From Thiorhodovibrio litoralis (lineage in GTDB: Bacteria; Pseudomonadota; Gammaproteobacteria; Chromatiales; Chromatiaceae): DNA of 64,000 nt. Below the pieces are notes generated by a model. The model saw only the letters and a program-made list of their open reading frames with translations. It made no database searches and had not been told where the DNA came from. A program made the position numbers and the translations under genes. Positions 8,787 through 18,824 of this stretch are shown here, piece after piece (position 1 is the first letter of the stretch; each line of letters starts with the position of its first letter). The stretch is taken from contig NZ_CP121473.1 in the NCBI RefSeq assembly GCF_033954455.1, forward strand, positions 1,784,501 to 1,848,500. The letters are read 5' to 3'.

Positions 8787-8840
8787 AGCAGCGCCCTCGC
8801 AGCGAAGGCGCGACAAGGCGGTCACAATCCGCCACCGTAA

Positions 8841-8863
8841 AAAGGGCCGAAAGGCCCTTTTTT
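8841..8863 (+). terminator. Rho-independent terminator after the 84-aa gene
   Basis: A perfect 8-bp stem (AAAGGGCC 8841-8848 with GGCCCTTT 8853-8860) carries a GAAA tetraloop and runs into six T (8858-8863). It separates the small acidic gene from the soe operon. Confidence 0.9.
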
Positions 8864-8985
8864 ATTTGCACGATGTGAGCCGAGCCAAAAACCCTGTCCG
8901 CTTACGGTTTGTTAACTGATGCGGAAGAACGTTAGAATATGCCGCTTTTCCGATCCTTCCCGTCGCTGCCATCAGGGTTTCCTCC

Positions 8986-11892
8986 ATGAAAGACCCCCTC
9001 GCCCACTCAGATACGTCCATCGGACATCATGAAGTCAAGGAAACCACCTGCTACATGTGCGCCTGTCGCTGCGGCATTCGGGTGCATCTGCGCGATGGGG
9101 AAGTACGCTATATCGAGGGCAACCCAGATCACCCGCTGAATCAGGGCATTATCTGCGCCAAAGGCTCCTCGGGCATCATGAAGCAGGTGTCCCCGGCGCG
9201 CCTGACCAAGCCGCTGCGGCGCAAGGCTAATGCCAAGCGCGGCGAGTCTCAGTTTGAGGAAATCTCCTGGGACGAGGCCATGAACATGCTGACCGAGCGC
9301 CTCGGGCGACTGCGCGCGGAGGACCCGAAAAAGTTCGCGCTCTTTACCGGCCGCGATCAGATGCAGGCGCTCACCGGCATGTTCGCCAAGCAGTTTGGCA
9401 CGCCCAACTACGCGGCCCATGGCGGTTTCTGCTCGGTGAACATGGCCACCGGCATGATCTACACCATCGGTGGTTCCTTCTGGGAGTTCGGCGGGCCGGA
9501 CCTCGACCACGCCAAGCTGTTCGTGATGATCGGCACGGCGGAGGACCACCACTCCAATCCGCTCAAGAAAGCCATTTCCAAGTTCAAGCGTCAGGGCGGG
9601 CGCTTTATCGTCGTCAACCCGGTGCGCTCGGGCTACGGTGCCATCGCTGATGAGTGGGTGCCGATCAAGCCCGGCACCGATGGCGCGCTCTTCCTCGCGC
9701 TGATCAACGAGATTATGAAGACCGGTCTGTTCGACCGTGATTTCCTCATCCAGTACACCAATGCCGCCGAGCTGGTGATCGATGATCCCTCGCGCGACGA
9801 TCACGGCATGTTCTACCGCGATCTGTCGCTCGACGTGACGCGCGGCTGTACCGATCCGCAGGACAAGTTCTGGTGGGACCGCAACAAAGGCGAGGTTATT
9901 TCCCACACCGAGGGCGCCGATCCGCGCCTGCTCGGCGCCTACACCATGAAGGACGGTACGCCGGTCAAGACCTCTTTCCAGTTGCTTAAGGAGCGGGTTG
10001 AACCGCACACCGCTGAATGGGCCTCGGGTATCACCGGCATTCCGGTCGAGACCATCATCCGCCTGGCGCACGAGATGGGCATCATGGCGCGCGATCATAA
10101 AATCGAGCTGCCCATCAGCTGGACCGATGCCTGGGACAAGGAGCATGCCTCGGTCACCGGCAACCCCGTTGCTTTCCATTCGATGCGCGGGCTGGCGGCC
10201 CATTCCAATGGTTTCCAGACCATTCGCGCGCTCAGCATCCTGATGACGGTGCTCGGTACCATTGATCGGCCTGGCGGTTTCCGCCACAAGGCGCCTTTCC
10301 CCAAGCCAATCCCGCCGTGCCCCAAGCCACCTAACAGCCCGGATGCGGTGCAGCCGAACACCCCGCTCGACGGTCTTCCACTCGGCTGGCCGGCGCGGCC
10401 AGAGGACCTGTTTGTGGATGCCGACGGCGAGCCGGTGCGCATCGACAAGGCGTTTTCGTGGGAGTACCCGCTCGCCGCCCATGGCCTGATGCACAATGTC
10501 ATCACCAACGCCTGGCGCGGTGATCCTTACCCAATCGACACGCTGTTTTTGTTCATGGCCAACATGGCCTGGAACTCCTCGATGAATACCGTCGAGGCAC
10601 GCAAAATGCTGGTCGACCAGCATGAAAACGGCGAGTACAAGATTCCCTTCCTGGTCGTGTGTGACACCTACTCGTCCGAGACCGTGGCCTTTGCCGATCT
10701 CGTCCTGCCGGATACTACCTATCTGGAGCGCCATGACGTGCTCTCGATGCTCGACCGGCCCATCTCGGAGTTCGACGGCCCGGTTGATGCCGTGCGCCTG
10801 CCGGTGCTGCCGCCGAAAGGCGAGTGTCGACCGTTCCAGGATGTGATCATCGAGCTGGGCGGCCGGCTCGGGCTGCCGGCCTTTACCAATGAGGATGGCA
10901 CGGCTAAGTTCCGCAATTATCGCGACTTTGTCGTTAACTACGAGACATCGCCAGGCTCTGGTATCGGCTTTCTCGCCGGCTACCGCGGCAAGTTCGGCGA
11001 CAAGGCGCTGAAAGGCGAGCCTAACCCCAACCAGTGGGAGCAGTACGCGGCCAACCATTGCTTCTTCCACCACGAGCTCCCGCGCAGTTACCAGTTCATG
11101 CGTAACTGGAACAAGGGCTACCTGCACTGGGCGCGCGCCCATGGCTTGACTAAATGGGCGGAGCCCATCCAGATCCACATCTACTCCGAGGTGCTGCAGC
11201 GGTTTCGCGCCGCCGCCCAGGGCAAATGGCAGGGCCGGCGCCCGCCCGAGCGCTACCGGGAGCGCGTCGAGACCTTTTTCGATCCGCTGCCGTTTTTCTA
11301 CGAGCCGCTCGAAGCCCAACGGGTCGACAAAGACCAGTATCCGCTGACGGCGCTGACACAGCGGCCAATGGCCATGTACCACAGTTGGGATAGCCAGAAC
11401 GCCTGGCTGCGGCAGTTGCACAGCCACAATTACCTGTTCGTCAATCCCAAGGTGGCCATTGCCCAGGGCATCAAGGATGGCGACTGGATCTGGGTCGAGT
11501 CGCATCTCAACCGCGTCAAGTGCATGTGCCGCTATTCCGAGGCCGTCGAGCCCGGCACTGTCTGGACCTGGAATGCCATCGGCAAGGGGGCCGGCGCTTG
11601 GGGGCTGAGCGCCAATGCCGATGAGTCCAAGAAAGGCTTCCTGCTCAACCATGTGATCGGCGAGGAACTGCCGGTGGTGCACAGCGATGGCGGTCAGGTG
11701 CTATCGAACTCCGACCCTCTAACCGGCCAGGCGGCCTGGTTCGACGTGCGGGTGCGCATCTACCCGGCGGGGCCCGATGAGAAGAAGGTCACCGAGCCGC
11801 AGTTCACGCCGATGAAGACTCTGCCTGGACAGGTCAACCGCTCGCGGACCCGTTGGCAGGCATACGTCGCTGGCGTATTTGGCAAGAAATAG
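8986..11892 (+). CDS. soeA: Sulfite dehydrogenase (quinone), molybdopterin subunit SoeA
   Basis: The 968-aa DMSO-reductase-superfamily protein has no Tat signal, consistent with the cytoplasmic orientation described for SoeABC. The N-terminal [4Fe-4S] site is Cys22, Cys25, Cys29 and Cys57 (TCYMCACRCG ... IICAKG). The probable molybdenum-ligand Cys is Cys149 in HGGFCS (inferred by family comparison). The C-terminal molydopterin dinucleotide-binding domain follows about residue 780 (YPLTALTQRPMAMYHSWDSQN). SoeABC oxidises sulfite to sulfate and passes electrons to the quinone pool. It is followed by soeB (38-nt gap) and soeC as an operon. Polysulfide or thiosulfate reductase is the main alternative within the family; length, missing Tat signal and gene order favour Soe. 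Confidence 0.9.
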   Translation: MKDPLAHSDTSIGHHEVKETTCYMCACRCGIRVHLRDGEVRYIEGNPDHPLNQGIICAKGSSGIMKQVSPARLTKPLRRKANAKRGESQFEEISWDEAMNMLTERLGRLRAEDPKKFALFTGRDQMQALTGMFAKQFGTPNYAAHGGFCSVNMATGMIYTIGGSFWEFGGPDLDHAKLFVMIGTAEDHHSNPLKKAISKFKRQGGRFIVVNPVRSGYGAIADEWVPIKPGTDGALFLALINEIMKTGLFDRDFLIQYTNAAELVIDDPSRDDHGMFYRDLSLDVTRGCTDPQDKFWWDRNKGEVISHTEGADPRLLGAYTMKDGTPVKTSFQLLKERVEPHTAEWASGITGIPVETIIRLAHEMGIMARDHKIELPISWTDAWDKEHASVTGNPVAFHSMRGLAAHSNGFQTIRALSILMTVLGTIDRPGGFRHKAPFPKPIPPCPKPPNSPDAVQPNTPLDGLPLGWPARPEDLFVDADGEPVRIDKAFSWEYPLAAHGLMHNVITNAWRGDPYPIDTLFLFMANMAWNSSMNTVEARKMLVDQHENGEYKIPFLVVCDTYSSETVAFADLVLPDTTYLERHDVLSMLDRPISEFDGPVDAVRLPVLPPKGECRPFQDVIIELGGRLGLPAFTNEDGTAKFRNYRDFVVNYETSPGSGIGFLAGYRGKFGDKALKGEPNPNQWEQYAANHCFFHHELPRSYQFMRNWNKGYLHWARAHGLTKWAEPIQIHIYSEVLQRFRAAAQGKWQGRRPPERYRERVETFFDPLPFFYEPLEAQRVDKDQYPLTALTQRPMAMYHSWDSQNAWLRQLHSHNYLFVNPKVAIAQGIKDGDWIWVESHLNRVKCMCRYSEAVEPGTVWTWNAIGKGAGAWGLSANADESKKGFLLNHVIGEELPVVHSDGGQVLSNSDPLTGQAAWFDVRVRIYPAGPDEKKVTEPQFTPMKTLPGQVNRSRTRWQAYVAGVFGKK

Positions 11893-11930
11893 CGGGCGTG
11901 TGCCGCGCATGAACTGACTTAGGTATCGCG

Positions 11931-12653
11931 ATGACTCAACTCGCCCTGGTAATCGATCTCAACGTCTGCGTGGGCTGTCATGCCTGCGTGACCTCCTGCA
12001 AGCAATGGAACACCTCCGGCTGGGCTGGCCCCATGGTGGATGAAAATCCCTATGACGCCAATCCGACTGGCACCTTCTTCAATCGGGTGCAAACTTTCGA
12101 GGTTGGCCAGTACCCCAACACCGAGACGGTGCACTTTCCCAAGAGCTGCCTGCACTGCGAGGACCCGCCCTGCGTGCCGGTCTGTCCGACGGGCGCCTCT
12201 TACAAGCGCGAAGACAATGGCGTGGTGCTGGTCGATTACGACAAGTGCATTGGCTGCAAATACTGCTCCTGGGCCTGCCCCTATGGTGTGCGTGAGCTCG
12301 ACGAGCAGCAGAAGGTGATGAAGAAATGCACTCTGTGCATTGACCGCATCAGCGATCAGACCCTGCCGGAGGCCGAGCGCAAACCCGCTTGCGTGATGGC
12401 CTGCCCGACCAGCGCGCGCCTGTATGGGGATGTGCATGACCCGGACTCCGAGGTCTCGGTCGCCATCCGCGAGCGCGGCGGCTATGCGCTGATGCCGGAG
12501 TGGGGCACCCAGCCGGCCAATCATTATCTGCCGCGACAGAAAAACCGCATGCATATCACCGAGGAAGATTTGCAGCGTGTTGACAACCCGCTGCAGAAGG
12601 AAGACATCACCGTCTACCACGGCGAGGAGACGCTCGAGGATGTGACCTGGTAA
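11931..12653 (+). CDS. soeB: Sulfite dehydrogenase iron-sulfur subunit SoeB
   Basis: The 240-aa protein has four ferredoxin-type Cys clusters: CVGCHACVTSC (from Cys13), CLHCEDPPCVPVCP, CIGCKYCSWACP, and CTLC with the later ACVMACP. This is the arrangement for four [4Fe-4S] clusters seen in the DmsB/PsrB/SoeB electron-transfer subunits. It relays electrons from SoeA to the membrane subunit. No signal peptide is present. The neighbours are soeA upstream (38 nt) and soeC downstream (74 nt). Confidence 0.93.
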   Translation: MTQLALVIDLNVCVGCHACVTSCKQWNTSGWAGPMVDENPYDANPTGTFFNRVQTFEVGQYPNTETVHFPKSCLHCEDPPCVPVCPTGASYKREDNGVVLVDYDKCIGCKYCSWACPYGVRELDEQQKVMKKCTLCIDRISDQTLPEAERKPACVMACPTSARLYGDVHDPDSEVSVAIRERGGYALMPEWGTQPANHYLPRQKNRMHITEEDLQRVDNPLQKEDITVYHGEETLEDVTW

Positions 12654-12727
12654 ATTTTCGTCCCGAGCGATTCGTTTCGTTATCACGTTTTATCGTTAGC
12701 AAGTTTTTTAGTGCCAGGGCCAAGACC

Positions 12728-13708
12728 ATGCATCCTGCCTTTTCCGTTATTTTTCTCACCACCCTGCTGGGAGCCGGCCAGGGCATGTTTCTGGCCTTGG
12801 TAACCGGACAGGTGTATTCGCGCATTCACCTGATCGACCCTCAGAGCTCGGATTATTATTTTCACGGCAGCCTGATCGCGCTGAGCCTGCTTGTGTTGGG
12901 GCTCTCTGCTTCATTCTTTCATCTCGGGCGCCCGGAGCGTGCCTGGCGGGCGGCGGCGAAATGGCGCACCTCCTGGCTCTCGCGTGAGGTCATCGTGCTG
13001 CCGATGCTGATGGGGCTGGTCGCGATCTTTGGTCTGATTCAATGGATGGGCTGGACCGACCCCTTCGTCGTGGCCGGAGATAACGCCCTGCCGGTGGATG
13101 CGAGCCTGTTGGTCGGTGTACTGGGCGCGGTGGTGGCCTTTGCGCTCTTTGTCTCCACGGCCATGATCTATGCCAGCGTGAAGTTCCTGCAGGAATGGGC
13201 CACGCCGCTGACGGTAGCTAACTTCACCTTCTTTGGGCTGGCGTCGGGCTTTATGCTGGCAGCGGCTTATTCGGCCTATCTGGAGAATGATCTGGTGACC
13301 TTCTTCGGTACCTGGTCGGTTATCTTTACCGCCATTGCCTTCTTATCGCGTGGCGCCTCGTTGCTGCGCAACCGTCACCTCAAATATCGCAGTAACCTCA
13401 AGACCGCGATTGGCGTGCGCCATCGCGATATCGCCCAAAAGTCCCAGGGGTTCTCGGCCGGTTCCTTCAACACGCGCGAGTTCTTTCATCATCGCGCTTC
13501 AGCGACGCTGGCGGTTGTCCGCGTATTGTTTATGGTGCTAGTGTTTCCGGTGCCGGTGCTGCTGATTGGCCTGGCGTATATGACCAAGTCGCCAACTCTG
13601 CCGATTGTGGCGTTTCTGGTTCAATACCTCGGTCTGGTCGCCGAGCGCTGGTATTTCTTCGCCGAAGCCCAGCATCCGCAGAATCTCTACTACCAGGCAG
13701 TGTCCTGA
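12728..13708 (+). CDS. soeC: Sulfite dehydrogenase membrane anchor SoeC
   Basis: The 326-aa protein has about eight hydrophobic segments and is of the DmsC type (MHPAFSVIFLTTLLGAGQG; HLGRPERAWRA after the third segment). This subunit anchors the SoeAB dimer to the cytoplasmic membrane and hands electrons to quinone. It ends 47 nt before the convergent diguanylate cyclase gene. No obvious hairpin terminator is seen between them. The start at ATG 12728 is consistent with the alignment of the first membrane segment. Confidence 0.9.
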   Translation: MHPAFSVIFLTTLLGAGQGMFLALVTGQVYSRIHLIDPQSSDYYFHGSLIALSLLVLGLSASFFHLGRPERAWRAAAKWRTSWLSREVIVLPMLMGLVAIFGLIQWMGWTDPFVVAGDNALPVDASLLVGVLGAVVAFALFVSTAMIYASVKFLQEWATPLTVANFTFFGLASGFMLAAAYSAYLENDLVTFFGTWSVIFTAIAFLSRGASLLRNRHLKYRSNLKTAIGVRHRDIAQKSQGFSAGSFNTREFFHHRASATLAVVRVLFMVLVFPVPVLLIGLAYMTKSPTLPIVAFLVQYLGLVAERWYFFAEAQHPQNLYYQAVS

Positions 13709-13755
13709 TCGTGACGGGGTTCTAATCGCCGGCAGCATCAAAAGACGGCGGCTGG

Positions 13756-14862
13756 TTAAAAGAAATCCACCGCGCCGCCGTCAACCGGCACTTGGGCCGT
13801 GATCTTTCCCTGTGCGATCAGGTCGCCATAAAAATGCACCTGGTCGCGGCCCTGCTCCTTGGCGTAATAAAGTGCCTTGTCGGCTTCGTCGATGACCATG
13901 GACACACCCTCCTGATCGCGAATCTGGGTTGCCCCGATGCTGACGGTGACCTGGCCGACGGTTGGGAAGTTGTTGTCGGCAATTGTCTGGCGCGCGCGTT
14001 CGCAGACCTTAATGGCGGTTTCTGCGTCGGGCGCATGGAAGAGCACGACGAACTCCTCGCCGCCGAAGCGGAAAATCAAATCCTCCTGGCGAAAGATCCG
14101 CTCGAGTAGTCGCGCGAGTAGGATCAATACCTCATCGCCATAGAGATGCCCCCAGTTGTCATTGATGCGCTTGAAGTGGTCGGCGTCTACGATCGCAAGC
14201 CAGGCAAGCGACTTGTCCGCATCACGGCGCTTGGCATAGGACGTGTCACTGCGTTGTGCATAGCCGATGATGCGCTTGGTGACTTCGGTGTCGAGCGTTT
14301 GGCGGTTCAGCAGGTTGGTGAGGCGGTCGCGGTGACTTTCTTCAAGCAGCGCGAGGTAGTTCGAGTAGATGCGCAGTAGCCCGTAGGTGAGCCGCTGGTT
14401 ATTAAAGCCAGGGCCGGGCGTCAGCTGTATTAGAACCCCGGAAACCTCGTCGTGCTTGTCGTAAAGCGGATAGATAAGGTTGATCAGGCCTTCGCGTCGG
14501 TCCGGCTGCTCGACCACTGCGCGAGTGTCAATGGCTTCGGCGACGGCTTCGGTCAGTGGCTCGCTGAGCTGACTCTGTTCTTGATGCAGGTCTGAGACAA
14601 TCACCCCATCGTGGGAGTATGCGGCCAGCGCAGCTCGGATTCTGTCCTCGGCCATGGCGATCCGGAACAGCCTGAAGGTTTCCGCTGGAAAGAGCTCCGA
14701 CAGGGTAATGGCCAGGCTGCGCTCGAGGAGTTCCCGATCCTGATAGCGGGTAATTTCGGCAAGCGAGTCAACCACCGTCACGGTGGAGATTTGGCGGGCA
14801 CTTGTCCCACGAGTTTGGCGTGTGGGCTGGAGGTTCACGATGAATTCTGATGTGGCATTCAA
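13756..14862 (-). CDS. Diguanylate cyclase (GGDEF) with GAF-like N-terminal region
   Basis: The 368-aa soluble protein has a C-terminal GGDEF domain (about 178-345). The active-site loop is GGEEF at 267-271, the metal-binding Asp lies in DADHFKRIND (about 226), and the product-inhibition I-site RQED is at 258-261, five residues before GGEEF. Both key sites are intact, so c-di-GMP synthesis is expected. Residues about 30-170 look like a GAF-type sensory domain with no ligand motif I can name. It is convergent with soeC and upstream of nothing obviously linked, so target specificity is unknown. Confidence 0.9.
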   Translation of the reverse strand: MNATSEFIVNLQPTRQTRGTSARQISTVTVVDSLAEITRYQDRELLERSLAITLSELFPAETFRLFRIAMAEDRIRAALAAYSHDGVIVSDLHQEQSQLSEPLTEAVAEAIDTRAVVEQPDRREGLINLIYPLYDKHDEVSGVLIQLTPGPGFNNQRLTYGLLRIYSNYLALLEESHRDRLTNLLNRQTLDTEVTKRIIGYAQRSDTSYAKRRDADKSLAWLAIVDADHFKRINDNWGHLYGDEVLILLARLLERIFRQEDLIFRFGGEEFVVLFHAPDAETAIKVCERARQTIADNNFPTVGQVTVSIGATQIRDQEGVSMVIDEADKALYYAKEQGRDQVHFYGDLIAQGKITAQVPVDGGAVDFF

Positions 14863-14951
14863 GATCGCTTAATGGCTGGACAGCTAGGCTATAGCATGAC
14901 GTTTAATCACTGCGAGATCAAAGCCGGTGATGGCCTGTTTCCGCAAATCGC

Positions 14952-17840
14952 TTAAAGCCGCCCGATGCGATCGCGTTGAGATTGCAGCTGTGCGAGCGCG
15001 GCTTGTTGCTCGGCGAGACGCTGGCGTTCCTTCTCGACCACTGCGGCCGGGGCCTTGTCGCGAAAGTTAGGGTTTTCCAGCTTGCCACCAATGCGCTTGA
15101 TGTCAGCCCCGAGCTTGGCGATTTCCTTGTCCAGTCGCGCGAGCTCGGCGTCCTTGTCGATCAACCCAGCCATGGGAATGAGGATTTTCATCTCGCCGAC
15201 CAGGGCGATGGCGGCCTCGGGTGCCTGGCTTTCATCATCGAGCAGGGTGATGGACTCGGTGCGGGCGAGGAAATCCAGATAAGCGCGGGCCGATGTGAGG
15301 CGATTGCGATCCGTCTCGCTGGCATTGGCGATCAGCACCGGCAGTGGTTTGCCCGGCGGGATGTTCATCTCGCCCTTGATGCGGCGCACGCCAAGGATAA
15401 AAGCCTGCACCCATTCGATTTCGGCGCTGGCCCCGATATCGGCTTCGGAGTCGGCCAGTTTTGAATCAGCGGCAGGGTAGGGCGCGAGCATGATGGTCTC
15501 GCCCGGCTGGCCGGCCAATTCATGCACCTTCTGCCAGATCTCCTCGGTGATGAAGGGCATGATGGGGTGCATGAGGCGCAGCAGGGCCTCGAGCGTGCGC
15601 ACCAGGGTCTGGCGGGTGCCGCGCTTGGTCGCATCGCTCGCCTCCGGATTGTTCAGCACCGGTTTGCACAGCTCCAGATACCAATCGCAAAAGTGACTCC
15701 AGGTGAATTCATACAGCGCCTGGGCGGCGAGGTCGAGGCGGTAGTTCTCCAGTGCGCCGCGCACTTGCACGGTGGTGGCGTTCAGCCGCGTGCGAATCCA
15801 GCGGTCGGCGGCGGTCAGTTCGACCGGCTCCTCCGGCTTGCCTGGCTGGGCTGGGGTACCGCAGTCCTGCCCCTCGGTATTCATCAGAATGAAGCGCGCA
15901 GCGTTCCAGAGCTTGTTGCAGAAGTTGCGATAGCCCTCGATGCGCCCGAGATCAAACTTGATGTCGCGCCCGGTGGAGGCGAGTGCGGCGAAGGTAAAGC
16001 GCAACGCGTCGGTGCCGAAGCTCGGGATGCCGTCGGGGTAGTCCTTACGGGTTTGCTTGGCGATCTTCTCGGCGATGTGGGGCTGCATCAGCCCGCGGGT
16101 GCGCTTCTCGACCAGGGGTTCGAGTTCGATGCCGTCAATCAGGTCAATGGGGTCAAGCACATTGCCCTTGGACTTGGACATCTTGTTGCCCTGGGCATCG
16201 CGCACCAGGCCATGGATATAAACGTCGCGGAAGGGCACGGCGTCCATGAACTTCATGCCCATCATGATCATCCGTGCGACCCAGAAGAAGATGATGTCGA
16301 AGCCGGTAATCAGCACCGCGGTGGGGTAGAAGGTTTGCAGGCGTTCGGTCTGTTCCGGCCAGCCCAGCGTCGAGAAGGGCCAGAGCGCGGAGCTGAACCA
16401 GGTGTCGAGCACGTCCGGGTCCTGGATTAGCTCAAGCTCGGCAGCCAGGCTGTGGCGTTCGCGCACCTCGGCCTCGTTGCGACCGACGTAGATGTTGCCA
16501 TCGGCATCGTACCAGGCCGGGATGCGATGGCCCCACCAGATCTGGCGGCTGATGCACCAGTCCTGGATGTTGCGCATCCATTCAAAATAGGTGTTCTTCC
16601 AGTTGTCTGGATAGAAGCGAATGCGCCCGTCCTCAACCGCGCGCATGGCCGGCTCGGCCAGCGGGGCGACGCGCACATACCATTGGTCGGTTAGGAAAGG
16701 CTCGATCACGGCGCTGGAGCGGTCGCCGCGCGGCACCATCAGCCGGTGGTCGCGGGTTTCGGCTAGCAGACCGGCGGCGTCGAGATCGGCGAGAATCCGC
16801 TTGCGTGCCTCATAGCGGTCGAGGCCGACATAGTTCGGCGGAATCAGCGCGCCTTCCTCCGGGGTGTTCTCGCGAATCGCGGCGCTCGCAGTCAGCACAT
16901 TGATCAAGCCGCCATGGGGCTGATCGGCTATCGCGGTCTCGTCGCGATGGCGCAGCCAGACCTCGTGGTCGTTGAAGTCATGCGCCGGGGTGATCTTTAC
17001 GCAGCCGGTGCCAAGCTCCGGATCGGCATGTGAGTCGGCGATGACCGGAATACGCCGCCCGGTCAGCGGCAGTTCAACGAACTCGCCGATCAGATGCTTG
17101 TAACGCTCGTCCTCTGGGTTGACCGCCACGGCGCAGTCGCCAAGCAGGGTCTCAGGACGGGTAGTCGAGACAGTCAGATGCCCGGTGCCATTGGTCAGCG
17201 GGTAACGGATGTCCCACAGATGGCCGGATTCTTCCTCCGACAGCACTTCGAGATCTGACACGGCGGTGTGCAGGATGGGATCCCAGTTCACCAGCCGCTT
17301 GCCGCGATAGATCAAGCCTTCCTCGAACAGACGCACGAAGACCTCGCGCACCGCAGTCGATAGCCCCTCGTCCATCGTGAAGCGCTCATGCGCCCAGTCG
17401 AGCGAGGAGCCGAGCCGGCGCAACTGCTGAGTGATCTGCCCGCCGGATTCGGCCTTCCAGTCCCACACGCGCTCAATAAATGCCTCGCGGCCGAGATCAT
17501 GACGGGTCTTGCCCTCGGCCCCGAGCTGACGCTCAACCACCATTTGGGTGGCGATGCCGGCATGATCCGTCCCCGGCTGCCACAGCGTCTGCTCGCCTGT
17601 CATCCGCCGATAGCGGATCAGCGTATCCATCACGGTGTTGTTGAACCCATGCCCCATGTGCAGACTGCCCGTCACATTGGGCGGCGGGATCATGATGCAG
17701 TAGGGCTGTTCGGACGCGCCGTCGCGCTCCGGATCGGGTGTTGAACTGGGGCTGGATTGAGGCGCGAAATAGCCGGCGGACTCCCAGCGCTGGTACCAGG
17801 ACTGTTCGATTTGCTGGGGGTTGTAGTTCTTGTCAAGCAT
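14952..17840 (-). CDS. valS: Valyl-tRNA synthetase
   Basis: The 962-aa class I synthetase has the HIGH signature as HMGH at 61-64 ([16 protein letters not shown]) and KMSKS near residue 553 ([13 protein letters not shown]). The editing domain follows the first Rossmann half, and the C-terminal coiled-coil arm ([21 protein letters not shown]) diagnostic of ValRS is present. A Ser/Pro/Asp-rich insertion at about residues 27-45 precedes the catalytic core and is unusual. The gene is monocistronic as far as can be seen. Confidence 0.96.
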   Translation of the reverse strand: MLDKNYNPQQIEQSWYQRWESAGYFAPQSSPSSTPDPERDGASEQPYCIMIPPPNVTGSLHMGHGFNNTVMDTLIRYRRMTGEQTLWQPGTDHAGIATQMVVERQLGAEGKTRHDLGREAFIERVWDWKAESGGQITQQLRRLGSSLDWAHERFTMDEGLSTAVREVFVRLFEEGLIYRGKRLVNWDPILHTAVSDLEVLSEEESGHLWDIRYPLTNGTGHLTVSTTRPETLLGDCAVAVNPEDERYKHLIGEFVELPLTGRRIPVIADSHADPELGTGCVKITPAHDFNDHEVWLRHRDETAIADQPHGGLINVLTASAAIRENTPEEGALIPPNYVGLDRYEARKRILADLDAAGLLAETRDHRLMVPRGDRSSAVIEPFLTDQWYVRVAPLAEPAMRAVEDGRIRFYPDNWKNTYFEWMRNIQDWCISRQIWWGHRIPAWYDADGNIYVGRNEAEVRERHSLAAELELIQDPDVLDTWFSSALWPFSTLGWPEQTERLQTFYPTAVLITGFDIIFFWVARMIMMGMKFMDAVPFRDVYIHGLVRDAQGNKMSKSKGNVLDPIDLIDGIELEPLVEKRTRGLMQPHIAEKIAKQTRKDYPDGIPSFGTDALRFTFAALASTGRDIKFDLGRIEGYRNFCNKLWNAARFILMNTEGQDCGTPAQPGKPEEPVELTAADRWIRTRLNATTVQVRGALENYRLDLAAQALYEFTWSHFCDWYLELCKPVLNNPEASDATKRGTRQTLVRTLEALLRLMHPIMPFITEEIWQKVHELAGQPGETIMLAPYPAADSKLADSEADIGASAEIEWVQAFILGVRRIKGEMNIPPGKPLPVLIANASETDRNRLTSARAYLDFLARTESITLLDDESQAPEAAIALVGEMKILIPMAGLIDKDAELARLDKEIAKLGADIKRIGGKLENPNFRDKAPAAVVEKERQRLAEQQAALAQLQSQRDRIGRL

Positions 17841-18208
17841 CTTGAGTGGAAAACTGCGTAGTTGGAAAACGGGCTGGAGGCTGAAACCGGTGAAGGGTGC
17901 AGAGTATAACCGACCCGTCCCGAGCTTGAGTCCGGCGGGGAAAGCAGAAGGGTATCGGGGGTATCGGGTTGCGGTTAAAGCAATCCGTCCAAGGGACTGC
18001 CTACCCCCTTACCACTGGCGAAGGGCTTCCGCTTTACCCAGTCCCTTACTCGGATCGCCCCGCAACATTTCTTTCAAAATCGTAGGAAGGTTCTCGTGTA
18101 TCCGTTTGTCTCGCTGCCCCAAATCCTCATACTCTTTTAGAGATTGAATTGCGCTCCTAATGATGGCAAGCGCGGCATTGCAGATCTAAGCTCAGTTCTA
18201 ATGGGCCG
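17841..18208. other. Intergenic region upstream of valS with coding relics
   Basis: No complete gene is seen. The region should contain the valS promoter near 17850-17950. On the minus strand a 59-codon open frame ending at 18009 has protein-like composition (see separate entry), and a DUF2442 relic follows at 18209. Taken together it looks like decayed accessory DNA. Confidence 0.5.
18009..18185 (-). pseudogene. Possible decayed gene fragment, unknown
   Basis: On the minus strand an open frame bounded upstream by TAG and TGA codons encodes a helical, charged peptide (…AALAIIRSAIQSLKEYEDL… ending …GKAEALRQW, stop at 18009-18011). It lacks a good ATG/GTG start at its N-terminus. Composition suggests the 3' end of a former gene. 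The identity is unknown and the call is weak. Confidence 0.25.
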
Positions 18209-18337
18209 ATGTTCGGGCCGTTGAAGGATCTAGATGAGTTTGCTAAGCTCTGCGTAGATGCGGAACTTGAAACAGTCGTCTGGCCAGATGGCGCTGATTT
18301 TCCCCCAGAGTGCAAGAAACCTTGCTGTGCGCTCTAG
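18209..18337 (+). pseudogene. DUF2442-family fragment (C-terminal half only)
   Basis: The 42-codon frame begins MFGPLKDLDEFAKLCVDAEL and continues ETVVWPDGADF, matching the C-terminal part of DUF2442 proteins (usual ending VDPELGTVVWPNGADFAPE). These are about 80-90 aa and often pair with DUF4160 proteins in toxin-antitoxin-like modules. The N-terminal half is missing and the last residues (CKKPCCAL) diverge, so this is a truncated remnant. No DUF4160 partner is visible. Confidence 0.7.
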
Positions 18338-18481
18338 CTTTTAGCATACTGCGCCCTGTGCAGTGTTTCCTCGTAGTATTCCGGTAGTGCCTCTTTCCCC
18401 GTTGTGTGGCAGATCCTTCCGAAATATCTCGACAGTCGTCTGCATCAACACAGGTTCGTTTTCACCAAAGAGGTAATCGTA

Positions 18482-18685
18482 ATGGCTACAGGTACTGTTA
18501 AGTGGTTTAGTGACGAAAAGGGTTTCGGCTTCATCGCCCCTTCCGATGGCAGCAAAGATGTTTTTGTCCATCATAGTGCGGTGCAAGGCTCTGGCTTCAA
18601 GTCGCTCGCCGAGGGACAAACCGTCTCCTATGAGGTTGAGCAGGGTCCGAAAGGCCCCAGTGCAGTCCAGGTCGTTCCCCAGTAA
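18482..18685 (+). CDS. CspA-family cold-shock protein
   Basis: The 67-aa single cold-shock domain has RNP1 (KGFGFI) and RNP2 (VFVHHS) intact and begins [18 protein letters not shown]. It is the usual length and binds single-stranded RNA/DNA as an RNA chaperone. AGAGG at 18470-18474 serves as the ribosome-binding site for ATG 18482. A GC-rich hairpin follows 14 nt after the stop codon. Confidence 0.95.
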   Translation: MATGTVKWFSDEKGFGFIAPSDGSKDVFVHHSAVQGSGFKSLAEGQTVSYEVEQGPKGPSAVQVVPQ

Positions 18686-18699
18686 GTGTTCTAAGTCCC

Positions 18700-18721
18700 G
18701 CGCGGCCTAGCGAGGCCGCGC
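18700..18721 (+). terminator. GC-rich hairpin after the cold-shock gene
   Basis: A perfect 9-bp stem (GCGCGGCCT 18700-18708 with AGGCCGCGC 18713-18721) with a 4-nt loop. No T-run follows, so it may act as an RNA 3' end stabiliser or a weak terminator rather than a classical intrinsic one. Confidence 0.6.
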
Positions 18722-18824
18722 GCTCTAGCGGGTGAGCTTCTGCCAAGGTCGTCGTGGAAAGCGTGCCCATTTCGGGTGCAAAGGGGCCCGTTTCAGGCAG
18801 AGCTCCATTTCCCCCAGAACGGTC

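Noticed and set aside
9007-11682. Very long open frame (about 890 codons) on the strand opposite soeA
   Set aside because: It mirrors the GC-rich codon pattern of soeA, has low-complexity His/Arg/Gly-rich composition and no family resemblance; soeA has unmistakable motifs over the same stretch.
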